Assembly (NCBI RefSeq): GCF_001077535.1
Contig: NZ_CP011968.1
Span: 1,922,001-1,986,000 of the forward strand
Direction: 5' to 3'
DNA length: 64,000 bases
From: Clostridioides difficile ATCC 9689 = DSM 1296
GTDB taxonomy: Bacteria > Bacillota > Clostridia > Peptostreptococcales > Peptostreptococcaceae
The notes below the pieces were generated by a model, which had not been told where the DNA came from, did not search any database, and saw only the letters and a list, made by a program, of their open reading frames with translations. The position numbers were made by a program, and so were the translations under genes. Positions within the stretch are counted from its first letter, which is position 1, and every line of letters begins with the position of its first letter. Of this stretch, positions 33,839 through 42,242 are shown in pieces.

Positions 33839-36800
33839 ACCTCCAATTCGTGATTTTTTGTTTTTGCCGCTTTTTTCTGTGCGGTCTTTTCTTTGTCTGC
33901 TCTAAGCTGCGCCCGGATAGAGGGCTTTTTCTCCGGTTCTGTCTGTTTCTTTTCTGCTTTGAGGGCTTCGGCGTATTCTGCAAGGGAAATCTGTCCTCCG
34001 GCTTTTGCCTTTTCCTCCAGTTCCGCAGCGGTCGGGGTGTTATTTATCTGCCCGTCAATCATGTTGTAGTTTTGCTCGGTGGTCTGCTCGGCAGTTTTCA
34101 GATAGTTTTCCGGTTGCTCTGCGGCAATGGCAAACGCCCGCGTTCCGTTCCCCATAATCAGATATTTTCCGTCGTCGGACTGGTGGTGCAATCCATATCC
34201 GGCAGCTTCCATTTGCGCGCGGCTCATGGCGGTTACATAGAAAGTCCCCCTCGGCGTTTTGATTGTTTCGCCTGTTTCCAATTCGTCGGGAATGAGGGCT
34301 TTTTCCTGCTCCTTAAAAAACTCCGGTACTTCCTTATAACCGAAGCTGTCTACATAGTGGGCGGTGTCCTGTCCGTTCTGATGAAGCACCACCACGTCGG
34401 AAACGGAAAGGCTGTGTCCCTTAAAATCTTTCGGGTGGTCGATATTAAAGCGGGTGTAAATATCTTCAAGGGAAGTCCCTGGCGTAAGAGGTGCGGAATA
34501 GACAAGCGCATAGTTTTTCACGTCTACCCGGTATCCTGCGGCAGTCAGACGGTCGTAAGGTTCAAAGCGCAAATCCCTTGTTTCGTCCCCGCCTTTTATC
34601 TGGTAAATGGAAAAGGTATCTTTGTCCTGTGGGGCTTCCTGTTCCGGCTGCCCCTGTGCGGGTTGTTCCAGTGCAGCTACCTTTTGCGCCCGGATATGTG
34701 CCCGCTGTAACTCGGTCGGCTTTTCCCCGGTAAGAGGTGCAATCGCCTTGATATAATCAGCCGCATAATAGGCGTTACTGGTAAGCTGCCGCTGCCATGC
34801 CCCGGCTTTTGGCGACCAACGGAAGCCATTATTTTTTAGGGCTTCCCGCGTGGCTTCGTCCGGCTTATCCTCAAAGAAGATTTGCAGGCGGTTCGCTTCG
34901 GTGTTTGCTTCCACCTTGCCGCCGTCAAATTCCCACCCCACAAAACCGATTTCTTTTTGCTGTGAAAGGGATTTGATACGGTCTTTCACGCGCCGGATTT
35001 CTGCGCTGTTGTTGGATAACGCCCAAGTCGCAAAGGGCTTGTCCCCTAAATGCCAACTGCTCGCCATGTCTGCTTTTAATTTTTCAAGCTGTTCCGGCGA
35101 CAAATGCGGGCAGCCGTCAAGGGTCTTATGCTTGCGGTAATAGGCGTTTACAGCTTTCATGGTTTCCTGTGATTTTTCAAGGCTTTCCAGTTTCTTTTCT
35201 AATTTCTGTACTGCCTGTGGGTCGTCTGCGCTGATACCGCCCATGCCGGTGCTGCGGATTTTATCAAGAAGCCCCTGTATGTCCTGCCATTCCCGATAAT
35301 TGCTGTCGCGGGCTGCGTTCTGCTTTTCTTTCTTCCTTGTGAGAAAGTTAGAGCCGCCCGCAATCAGGATAGAGGGAACACGCGCGTCAATCTCATAGCC
35401 TTTGTTCATGTTCGCCGCCAGTTTCCGGGCGTAGGTGTCAAGCAGACTGTCGATTTTCTCATGGTACATCGGGTCTACCCGCTGTTTTTGCCTTTCTGCA
35501 AGCTGTACGGCTTCATCTACATAATGCCTGTATTCAGCCGTCGCGCTGCCTTGCTTATAATCGGAAAAGCTGTTCATATCCTTTGCACGTTTGGCGGCAG
35601 CTTCATTGATAGTGTAATAAGGGGCGGCGGGTGCAGCCTGTTCCGGCTTTGTTTTTTTTTCCTGTACCGGGGCTGTTTCTTCGGGAAGCTCCGGCGCGGC
35701 TGCTTCTGCTTCGGGCTGTTTGGCGGCTTCCTGTGCGGGCTGCGCCTGTTCGGTGGTCTGTTCCTTATCCTGTGCCTTTTGGATTTCTGAAAAATGTCCG
35801 TCTATGGTATCAATCAGCTTTGCGGCGGTGCTGCGGATTGTTTCAAGAGAGCCTTTCAGTTCTGCAAGTTCTTTTCCGCTGCTCCACCCGGCGATATACC
35901 CAAAAGAATAGTCCGACGTATCAAGCCCGTAATGTTGGCAGACAGCATAGGCGACGCTTTCCGCCTGTACCTCGCGGGTGCGGCGGTCGGGGCGTTCCGG
36001 CATGGCAAGGGCGGTATCATGCAGCGTGGCGTGGGCGATTTCATGGATTGCGGTCTTGATATTCTGCAATTCGTCCATGCCCTCGTTGATGATGATACGC
36101 TTTTCCTCATAATTGCAGCGTCCTTTTACGCCGCCGCTTAGTGCTTCAAATCCCATAGCAAAGGGAGAAGTCTTTTCAAGGGCAGCGAAAAAATCCTTGT
36201 ATTGTTCCACGTTGCCCGTCAGCTCATAGGTAAGGGCAGGAAGCTCCTTTCCCTCGGTCTGTGAAATATCAAAGACAGATACCACACGAAAGGCGGGTAT
36301 CTTGATTTCCTTTTCCTCGGTAACAGGTTTCCCGTCCTTATCGAAAACAGGCTTTTGGGTGTCCGGGTCGATTTTTTCCACTTGTTTCTTAACGGTAAAC
36401 GGGGACGGTGCAAGTATCTTGATAGCTTTTTCTCCGGGCTTTACATGGCGGTCAAATTCCTTTTCCCATTGTTTATAGCCTTTCACAAGATTGCCGCCCT
36501 GCATGGCGATAAGGATTGTATTGTTAAGGCTGTAATCATGGAATTTTGACATGGTACGCAGATAATCGGCGTAACGGTCGCTTTCATACAGTCCTAAAAT
36601 CCCTTGTTCCAGTCGGTCGGTAATCTCTTTCATTTTGTCAGCGGGCTTTTCAGAAGATAGGATAATCGGGAGAACCGGGGGCTGCTCTGTGGCGGCGGTC
36701 GGTATGGCTGTGGAAGCGTCAAGGTCTGCCTGTTCCTTTTCCTGTACTGGCGGCTGCGGCGTTACCCGGTATTCCTCCGGCACGTCGCGCCCGTCGTACC

Positions 36801-37857
36801 ATTCTGTAAAGGTGTTGCGGTTATTGTAGATATAGCCCTGTTCGGTAAATCTGCCCCCGTCATTGATAGCAGCGTCCCGCCCGTATTCCTCATACATGAA
36901 ATATTTTTTTGCTTCTTCGGGCAGCTCCAACTCGTCCAGTTCTTCAATCAAATAACGCCCGTAATCTTCCTCACTCTGTACGGACGGGTAAAGCCAGTAA
37001 CAATCAAGGTTTTGTGCAAGGTTGATGATGTCCTGCAAGTCCCTTGTATGGTCGCCGTATGCCATAGCTGCAACAAATTTTTCCTGGTCGTCGTCAAACT
37101 GCATTTTCAAAAGTTCGCTCAAATAGTTCAGCTCGTCAAGGCTTTCAAGCTCGGTCAATTTTCCTGCCAGTCCTGCAATAGAGGACTGGTATTCTGTGAT
37201 GTGCAGCTCCCCGTAGTTTTTGCCGTCTATCCCGATACGGTCAAAGACTTCTTTCAAATGCTCGGCAGTCGTGGGGAATGATACCCATTCGCCCGCAGGT
37301 CTGCCCTCGGTGTACTTTCCAAGATTAGAAAGATACCCGCTTAAAATCGTTTCTGCCATGCGTTCACTCCTTTCGTTTTCAATCATGCGGTGCATAAGTT
37401 CGTAGTCCTCCATGCTCATGCTCCCGTCAAATAGATAGGGGTCGGGTTCTTCGCCGTCCCGGTAGGCTTTTTCAGAGAAAGGTAGCCCCGCAGCGTGGGC
37501 GGCGGCTCTTGCTTCCTCGATAAGCTCCGGCGGCAGCCTGTCGTCGTGGGCTTCGATAAATTCCCCGATATTGCTATATCCGTTTTCGTAGTGGCGGCGC
37601 ACCCCGGCGGTCAGTTCGTCAAGGCTCATATCCTCGCCAAGATAGCCGGAATAATAGCCGTTTACCACAACGGCGGCGGGGTCAGTCTGTTTGATTTCTT
37701 CCATGCGGCTTCTGTCCTCCGGGTAGAGGTAGTCGCCTATTTCAAGGTGGAAATATTCGGCGTTCCAAGAACGTCCCGTTTTCCAAAACGCCACCCAAGC
37801 GATACCGTCCCTTAATTCTTCTTGATAGTCCTTTACGGTGTCCCGTAAACTTGCCAT
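33835..37857 (-). CDS. multidomain ArdA/ArdC-type antirestriction protein
   Basis: The 1340-residue protein strings several domains: a polyvalent N-terminal segment; an ArdA-like region at about residues 290-370 (YFMYEEYGRDAAINDGGRFT); an ArdC-type ssDNA-binding region at about 405-500 (DRYADYLRTMSKFHDYSLNN); a zincin-like peptidase motif AIHEIAHATLHD; a helical middle; and a C-terminal YodL-like region (RFEPYDRLTAAGYRVDVKNY). Such proteins are thought to protect the incoming strand in the recipient. Start 37857 has AAAGGAGG 6 nt upstream. The second oriT-like block lies in its leader. Confidence 0.85.
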   Translation of the reverse strand: MASLRDTVKDYQEELRDGIAWVAFWKTGRSWNAEYFHLEIGDYLYPEDRSRMEEIKQTDPAAVVVNGYYSGYLGEDMSLDELTAGVRRHYENGYSNIGEFIEAHDDRLPPELIEEARAAAHAAGLPFSEKAYRDGEEPDPYLFDGSMSMEDYELMHRMIENERSERMAETILSGYLSNLGKYTEGRPAGEWVSFPTTAEHLKEVFDRIGIDGKNYGELHITEYQSSIAGLAGKLTELESLDELNYLSELLKMQFDDDQEKFVAAMAYGDHTRDLQDIINLAQNLDCYWLYPSVQSEEDYGRYLIEELDELELPEEAKKYFMYEEYGRDAAINDGGRFTEQGYIYNNRNTFTEWYDGRDVPEEYRVTPQPPVQEKEQADLDASTAIPTAATEQPPVLPIILSSEKPADKMKEITDRLEQGILGLYESDRYADYLRTMSKFHDYSLNNTILIAMQGGNLVKGYKQWEKEFDRHVKPGEKAIKILAPSPFTVKKQVEKIDPDTQKPVFDKDGKPVTEEKEIKIPAFRVVSVFDISQTEGKELPALTYELTGNVEQYKDFFAALEKTSPFAMGFEALSGGVKGRCNYEEKRIIINEGMDELQNIKTAIHEIAHATLHDTALAMPERPDRRTREVQAESVAYAVCQHYGLDTSDYSFGYIAGWSSGKELAELKGSLETIRSTAAKLIDTIDGHFSEIQKAQDKEQTTEQAQPAQEAAKQPEAEAAAPELPEETAPVQEKKTKPEQAAPAAPYYTINEAAAKRAKDMNSFSDYKQGSATAEYRHYVDEAVQLAERQKQRVDPMYHEKIDSLLDTYARKLAANMNKGYEIDARVPSILIAGGSNFLTRKKEKQNAARDSNYREWQDIQGLLDKIRSTGMGGISADDPQAVQKLEKKLESLEKSQETMKAVNAYYRKHKTLDGCPHLSPEQLEKLKADMASSWHLGDKPFATWALSNNSAEIRRVKDRIKSLSQQKEIGFVGWEFDGGKVEANTEANRLQIFFEDKPDEATREALKNNGFRWSPKAGAWQRQLTSNAYYAADYIKAIAPLTGEKPTELQRAHIRAQKVAALEQPAQGQPEQEAPQDKDTFSIYQIKGGDETRDLRFEPYDRLTAAGYRVDVKNYALVYSAPLTPGTSLEDIYTRFNIDHPKDFKGHSLSVSDVVVLHQNGQDTAHYVDSFGYKEVPEFFKEQEKALIPDELETGETIKTPRGTFYVTAMSRAQMEAAGYGLHHQSDDGKYLIMGNGTRAFAIAAEQPENYLKTAEQTTEQNYNMIDGQINNTPTAAELEEKAKAGGQISLAEYAEALKAEKKQTEPEKKPSIRAQLRADKEKTAQKKAAKTKNHELEV

Positions 37858-37906
37858 GTGTAACCTCCTTTCTTCGGTTTCAGAGGGTAAAACCCTCCAT
37901 AAAACA

Positions 37907-38006
37907 GAGGGTTTGGGAAACTTCCCAACAAGCAAAAATCCCCGCCGTTCTCGGTAGAGAAAGCAGGGATTTTACGGAAAAGGGTACTCTTTTCCTATGC
38001 TTGCTA
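37907..38006 (-). other. oriT-like block, copy B (opposite orientation)
   Basis: Read on the minus strand this block repeats copy A: an identical 34-bp segment (37973-38006) and a 29-bp segment with one difference (37907-37935), whose inverted repeat here is TTGGGAA-GT-TTCCCAA. The middle of about 37 bp differs and carries its own hairpin (AAATCCC...GGGATTT). It lies in the leader of the ArdA/ArdC gene, just after topB. Confidence 0.6.
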
Positions 38007-38011
38007 TTCAG

Positions 38012-40102
38012 TTATTTTTTCTTCGGAAGCTCCACCCGGTAGTTGACATATTTCCCGCCCGTATCAGCCAATACGATAGTTCCGTCGTAGGTTTTGCCCG
38101 TCTTTGGGGAATAGAGCTTTTTCACATTTACTTTGCCGGATTTTAAGAGTGCAGCGGCAATTTTGGGGGTAAAGGTTACTTTTCGTTCTTCAAAGAAACG
38201 GTCATTTTTCCACATGGTAAAGATACATTCTTTATTGCTGCAATAGTAGTTTTTCTTTCCCTCATAAACAGGAGAACCGCAGCGGGGACAGCTTCCCAAC
38301 GCTTCCCGTTCCGGCTTGAACATCTGCGCTTTATCATCAGAAAGAAACGGATAGGTCTTTACCAGTTCCCGCGCCATATCCTCGATACCCTCCATAAATG
38401 CGGCGGGGTCTGCCTTGCCTTTAGCAATCTGCGTTAGATTGTTTTCCCATTCTGCGGTAAGCTGCGGGCTTGTCAAGGTGTCCGGCAGGACGCACACAAG
38501 GTTGATACCGTCCTTTGTGGGAAGTAGCTGCTTGCCTTTTCGCTCCACAAAACCGCCCTTTACCAGTTTTTCAATGACGGCGGCGCGGGTGGCGGGAGTT
38601 CCAAGCCCTTTGCGTTCTGCGTCCGGGTCGGTGTCCTCGCTTCCGGCGCGCTCCATAGCAGAGAGCAGCGACGCTTCGTTGTGAGGTTTTGGCGGTGTTG
38701 TGTCATGCTCCGTTACCGTTGCCGCCGGATTTTCAAAGGTCTGTCCCTCGGTAAATGGCGGCAGGGTCTTTTCTGTGTTGCTGTCTGCGTCGTCCGTTTC
38801 GGGTTTGTTCTTTAAGGCTGCCCTGTATTTTCGGTCAATCTCTTTCCAACCCTCACAAAGAATGGTCTTGCCCCTTGCGGTAAAGGACTGTCCGGCACAT
38901 TCAAAAACTGCTGTAACCGCTTCAAAGGTATGTAGTGCAGCGGTCGCCATAAGTAGACGCGCCCCTGCAAGGGTAAGGATATTCCTTTCGCTTTCCGGCA
39001 GCGCGGCAAGGTCGGACTTTGCAAGCTCCATAGTCGGGATAATGGCATGGTGGTCTGATACCTTTTTACTGTTCAGAGCCTTTCCAAGCTCCGGCGTGAA
39101 GTCTTTTCCCGCCATAAAAGAAAATTTCCCACAAAGCAGCTTGATAATGCCCGCCGCTGTGTCGCCCATGTCGTCAGTCAGATAGCTGCTGTCGGTTCTC
39201 GGATAAGTAAGAAGTCTTTTTTCATACAGGGCTTGTGCAAGGTCAAGGGTCTGCTTTGCGGTATATCCGAACAGGCGGTTTGCTTCCCTCTGTAAAGAGG
39301 TAAGGTCAAAGAGCTTTGGCGGGGCTGCGGTCTTTTTCTCTTTCACAAGGGAAGTGCAGACTGCTTTTGACGTTTCGCAAGCAGCTTTCAGCCTGTCAGC
39401 TTCGGAACGGTCAGACAGTTTTTCACTTGCAGCTTCCGCGCCGGATAAGGCAAGGCGCACATGGTAGTATTTTTCTTTCTTGAATGTGGTAATCGCTGCG
39501 TCCCGGTCAACAAGCATTTTTAAGGTCGGGGTCTGTACGCGTCCCACGTTCAAGGTGTGGTTGTAAAGGACAGAGAAAAGGCGGGTGGCATTGATACCAA
39601 TTAACCAGTCAGCCTTTGCCCTGCATAATGCGGAAGCAAAGAGCGCGTCGTATTCCTCGCCGTTCTTCAGACGGGAAAAGCCCTCTTTGATTGCGCTGTC
39701 CTCCATAGAAGAAATCCAAAGGCGGCGCATAGGTTTCTTGCAGCCTGCCATTTCATAGACAAAACGGAAAATGAGTTCTCCCTCGCGCCCTGCGTCGCAG
39801 GCATTGACGACTTCGGAAACGTCTGCCCGGTGCATAAGCTCTTTTAAGGTCTTGAATTGCTTTTCCTTGTCAGCCGCAACGGTGTACTTCCATTCCTGCG
39901 GCAAAATCGGTAAGCTGTCATAGCTCCACTTTTTATACTGTTCCCGATAGGCGGCAGCTTCCGCAAGCCCTACCAAATGTCCCACGCACCAAGAAACGAT
40001 ATAGCCGCTTCCTGTGAGAAATCCGTCTTTCTTTTCCTTTGCCCCAAGTACGGCAGCGATTGTCTGCGCCACACTGGGCTTTTCTGCAATAATTAAAATC
40101 AA
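38012..40102 (-). CDS. topB: DNA topoisomerase III (type IA)
   Basis: The 696-residue enzyme has the Toprim start LILIIAEKPSVAQTIAAVLG, the metal site NACDAGREGELIFR, the active-site Tyr in LLTYPRTDSSYLT, and a C-terminal zinc finger (CPRCGSPVYEGKKNYYCSNK). TopB is a regular part of Tn1549-like transfer regions and is thought to resolve transfer or replication intermediates. The start is TTG with GGAGG 8 nt upstream. Confidence 0.95.
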   Translation of the reverse strand: MILIIAEKPSVAQTIAAVLGAKEKKDGFLTGSGYIVSWCVGHLVGLAEAAAYREQYKKWSYDSLPILPQEWKYTVAADKEKQFKTLKELMHRADVSEVVNACDAGREGELIFRFVYEMAGCKKPMRRLWISSMEDSAIKEGFSRLKNGEEYDALFASALCRAKADWLIGINATRLFSVLYNHTLNVGRVQTPTLKMLVDRDAAITTFKKEKYYHVRLALSGAEAASEKLSDRSEADRLKAACETSKAVCTSLVKEKKTAAPPKLFDLTSLQREANRLFGYTAKQTLDLAQALYEKRLLTYPRTDSSYLTDDMGDTAAGIIKLLCGKFSFMAGKDFTPELGKALNSKKVSDHHAIIPTMELAKSDLAALPESERNILTLAGARLLMATAALHTFEAVTAVFECAGQSFTARGKTILCEGWKEIDRKYRAALKNKPETDDADSNTEKTLPPFTEGQTFENPAATVTEHDTTPPKPHNEASLLSAMERAGSEDTDPDAERKGLGTPATRAAVIEKLVKGGFVERKGKQLLPTKDGINLVCVLPDTLTSPQLTAEWENNLTQIAKGKADPAAFMEGIEDMARELVKTYPFLSDDKAQMFKPEREALGSCPRCGSPVYEGKKNYYCSNKECIFTMWKNDRFFEERKVTFTPKIAAALLKSGKVNVKKLYSPKTGKTYDGTIVLADTGGKYVNYRVELPKKK

Positions 40103-40225
40103 ATATAAGTTCCTCCTTTCGGGTAAAAGAAAAGAGCAACCGATTTTTCGATTGCTCCTACAAATGATTGTATAAAATTGTGCGATATGAAATAGTAAAA
40201 TAATTTGACAAACTGTAGCTTTCGG

Positions 40226-40699
40226 TTATAGATTTACAATCATAATATATTCCTCATTATTTTCATCAACAACAGTAAATCCCACTTTCTCGTACATCTT
40301 GACTGCATAATTACTTTTCTGAACGGATAAGGATATTTTTGAATATCCAGCCAATTTTTCTACCTGTAATAGTTGTTTCAATAATGAAGTTCCAATGCCT
40401 AATCCTCTGTATTTTTTGTGGACAGACATAGCAAGCGATGGAGTATCATTATCAATGTGTCCATAATCATTCATAATTCTTACCCAAATAGCTCCTATTA
40501 CATTTCCCTGCATTTCTGCAACTAAGGCTTTATCGTGTTTTCGATTTCCAAACTCAACGATATATTCTTGTAATTCTGGACATTCTATTACTGATTTAGG
40601 TGGCGGTTCAATTCCTTCTGGAATATAAATCGCTTCGTACAAAAAATCACTTAATAAACAGTATTCTTCACTTCTCATTTCTCGTATTATATAGTCCAT
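40226..40699 (-). CDS. GNAT-family N-acetyltransferase
   Basis: The 157-residue protein has the acetyl-CoA loop SMSVHKKYRGLGIGTSLLKQ and the C-terminal motif VQKSNYAVKMYEKVGFTVVD. The substrate is unknown. I start it at MDYIIREMRSEEY (40699, GGAG 7 nt upstream). The gene is clearly AT-richer than topB and the DUF4366 gene on either side, so with the DUF3781 gene it looks like an inserted cargo pair. Confidence 0.87.
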   Translation of the reverse strand: MDYIIREMRSEEYCLLSDFLYEAIYIPEGIEPPPKSVIECPELQEYIVEFGNRKHDKALVAEMQGNVIGAIWVRIMNDYGHIDNDTPSLAMSVHKKYRGLGIGTSLLKQLLQVEKLAGYSKISLSVQKSNYAVKMYEKVGFTVVDENNEEYIMIVNL

Positions 40700-40721
40700 A
40701 ATTTCACTCCAAAGTCCGATT

Positions 40722-40970
40722 TTACTTAACAATATGTGCTGTGATAATTGTATAACTATATGAATTGATAGTAATTTTGATATTTTCAACTTCGCAATAC
40801 CAATTTTTACCCTGTTTGTATATATTGCAATTTTTATCCAACACCTTATTTTTGCAATACTCAACAACATCTGCTGTATCTATTTTTAGGTTTCTTTTAA
40901 TTCTATCAATTCCCATTTCGGTTGTATGAATTTTATCAATATTATCAAGCAATATCTTTTTATCTTCCAT
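40722..40970 (-). CDS. DUF3781 protein
   Basis: The 82-residue protein reads LLDNIDKIHTTEMGIDRIKR, then YKQGKNWYCEVENIKITINS and YSYTIITAH, the DUF3781 signature. The fold is small alpha/beta and the function is unknown. It precedes the GNAT gene by 22 nt in the same direction and shares its low GC content. Confidence 0.82.
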   Translation of the reverse strand: MEDKKILLDNIDKIHTTEMGIDRIKRNLKIDTADVVEYCKNKVLDKNCNIYKQGKNWYCEVENIKITINSYSYTIITAHIVK

Positions 40971-41062
40971 TCTTTCTTTTCCTCAACTTCAAATTTGTTT
41001 AACTCTGTCATTTCCTATGGTTGGAACAATTATATCATATTCCATATCGCAAGTATATCTTT

Positions 41063-41245
41063 TTATCGTTCTGTCGGTTGTTTGTTTTCAATCTTTCTGA
41101 TACAGTACCCCACACAAGGGGACTGTCCCTTATAAGGGCAGGAAGCACAAGCCGGGGGATAAAGAACAGGCGGCGCATTATCACGCCGCCTGTTCGGTTT
41201 CTGTATCATCATCTTTTCAAAGGGATTGTCGGTAAACAGGGTCAT
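41063..41245 (-). CDS. 60-residue Cys-rich protein of the transfer operon
   Basis: The product has a basic head and a Cys cluster, CASCPYKGQSPCVGYCIRK, that could bind zinc. I recall similar small proteins after DUF4366 genes in Tn1549-like elements. It overlaps the DUF4366 gene by 4 nt, which supports it being translated. Confidence 0.65.
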   Translation of the reverse strand: MTLFTDNPFEKMMIQKPNRRRDNAPPVLYPPACASCPYKGQSPCVGYCIRKIENKQPTER

Positions 41246-41970
41246 AGGGTTTCTTCCTCCGTTTCTTCATCTTCGGAAGTTTCCCCGGTATCTGCTTCCG
41301 GCTCGTCCTCGTCGTAGTCCTCAAAGTCAAAATCTTCAAGGTCGGTGTTTCCTTTCACGTTCTGCTTCGGTTTTACAAACTTAAAGTAGTAGAACACTGC
41401 GCCACCACCAAGCAGCACAAAGAGGACTAAGGCAAGCACCGCGCCGGGATTGCCCCCTTTTTCTTTCGGTTCTTCCGGCTGCTCTGTGGGTGTTGGGGTA
41501 GGTTCTTTGCCTGTGCAGCCTGTCAGAGTAGTTGCACATACAGGGCAGGACGTATTTACTTTTCCGGCTTCGCATTTCTCCGTACAGTTGCAGACTTCCG
41601 GTTTTTTCGTGGCTTCCCCGGTTTCGGTCAGTGCCATAAGGTCGGCTTCGTCCACTTGATTAAGGAAATGTACGGTCTGTTCCCCCTCGGCTGCCCGGTC
41701 AATGAGGATATAGAAATAATTGCCGCCTTTGGTGGTAACAGTGATAAGCTGCTTATTGCCGCCGAAATCGTCCACCAGTGTTGCGTTGCCCTTTGGGGTA
41801 AGGGGCGGCGTTTCTTCTTTTTCCTCCACAACTACATTGCTGTCGTTGGTCGCGTCCTCTGTAGGCGGCTCTGTGGCTGTCCCCTGTGCATAGGCAGGGA
41901 CAGAAAAACCGCCCATAAGGATAAGGGCGGCACAAAGGGCTGTCATGGTCTGTTTGAATTTATTCTTCAT
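41242..41970 (-). CDS. DUF4366 mobile-element surface protein
   Basis: The 242-residue protein has a Sec signal peptide (ALCAALILMGGFSVPAYA), an exported domain (LVDDFGGNKQLITVTTKGGN; YFYILIDRAA; FLNQVDEADLMAL), a Cys/Pro/Thr-rich spacer, one membrane helix (VLALVLFVLLGGGAVFYYF) and a very acidic tail. It would be anchored with the tail inside. This is the CD1107-like family of conjugative elements, possibly part of the mating channel. ATG 41970 is preferred because it stands 9 nt from GGAGG. Confidence 0.85.
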   Translation of the reverse strand: MKNKFKQTMTALCAALILMGGFSVPAYAQGTATEPPTEDATNDSNVVVEEKEETPPLTPKGNATLVDDFGGNKQLITVTTKGGNYFYILIDRAAEGEQTVHFLNQVDEADLMALTETGEATKKPEVCNCTEKCEAGKVNTSCPVCATTLTGCTGKEPTPTPTEQPEEPKEKGGNPGAVLALVLFVLLGGGAVFYYFKFVKPKQNVKGNTDLEDFDFEDYDEDEPEADTGETSEDEETEEETL

Positions 41971-42211
41971 CTGCATTTTCCTCCTGTTCTTCATAGTCTG
42001 TGGCTGTCATGCCGGGGATAGTATCGCCTTTGAGCATGGCGTTAAGTTCCTGTGGGGTCATACGCATAGCGCGTACAAGCTGCACAATTTCAAGGTTTTC
42101 CGCTTCGGTTTTCTGCGCTTCCAGTCCTTTTAATTTGTTTTGATATTCTGTGATTTTCTCGCGGGTCTTTGCGATTTCCTTATTGATACGGTCAATTTTA
42201 TTGTTTGCCAT
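41960..42211 (-). CDS. DUF4315 coiled-coil protein
   Basis: This 83-residue protein has a long N-terminal coiled coil (IDRINKEIAKTREKITEYQN and on) and the conserved LEIVQLVRAMRMTPQELNAM segment of DUF4315. It sits between the CHAP hydrolase and DUF4366 genes, overlapping the latter's start by 11 nt, as is usual in this operon type. Function unknown. Confidence 0.87.
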   Translation of the reverse strand: MANNKIDRINKEIAKTREKITEYQNKLKGLEAQKTEAENLEIVQLVRAMRMTPQELNAMLKGDTIPGMTATDYEEQEENADEE

Positions 42212-42242
42212 AAAGTAAATTCTCCTTTCTTTTTGGGGCTGC

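Noticed and set aside
33850-34710. 286-residue plus-strand frame opposite the ArdA/ArdC gene
   Set aside because: Its Phe/Cys/Gly-rich composition and lack of a ribosome site show it to be the antisense shadow of the real gene; the same applies to the other long frames across 34.4-38.0 kb.
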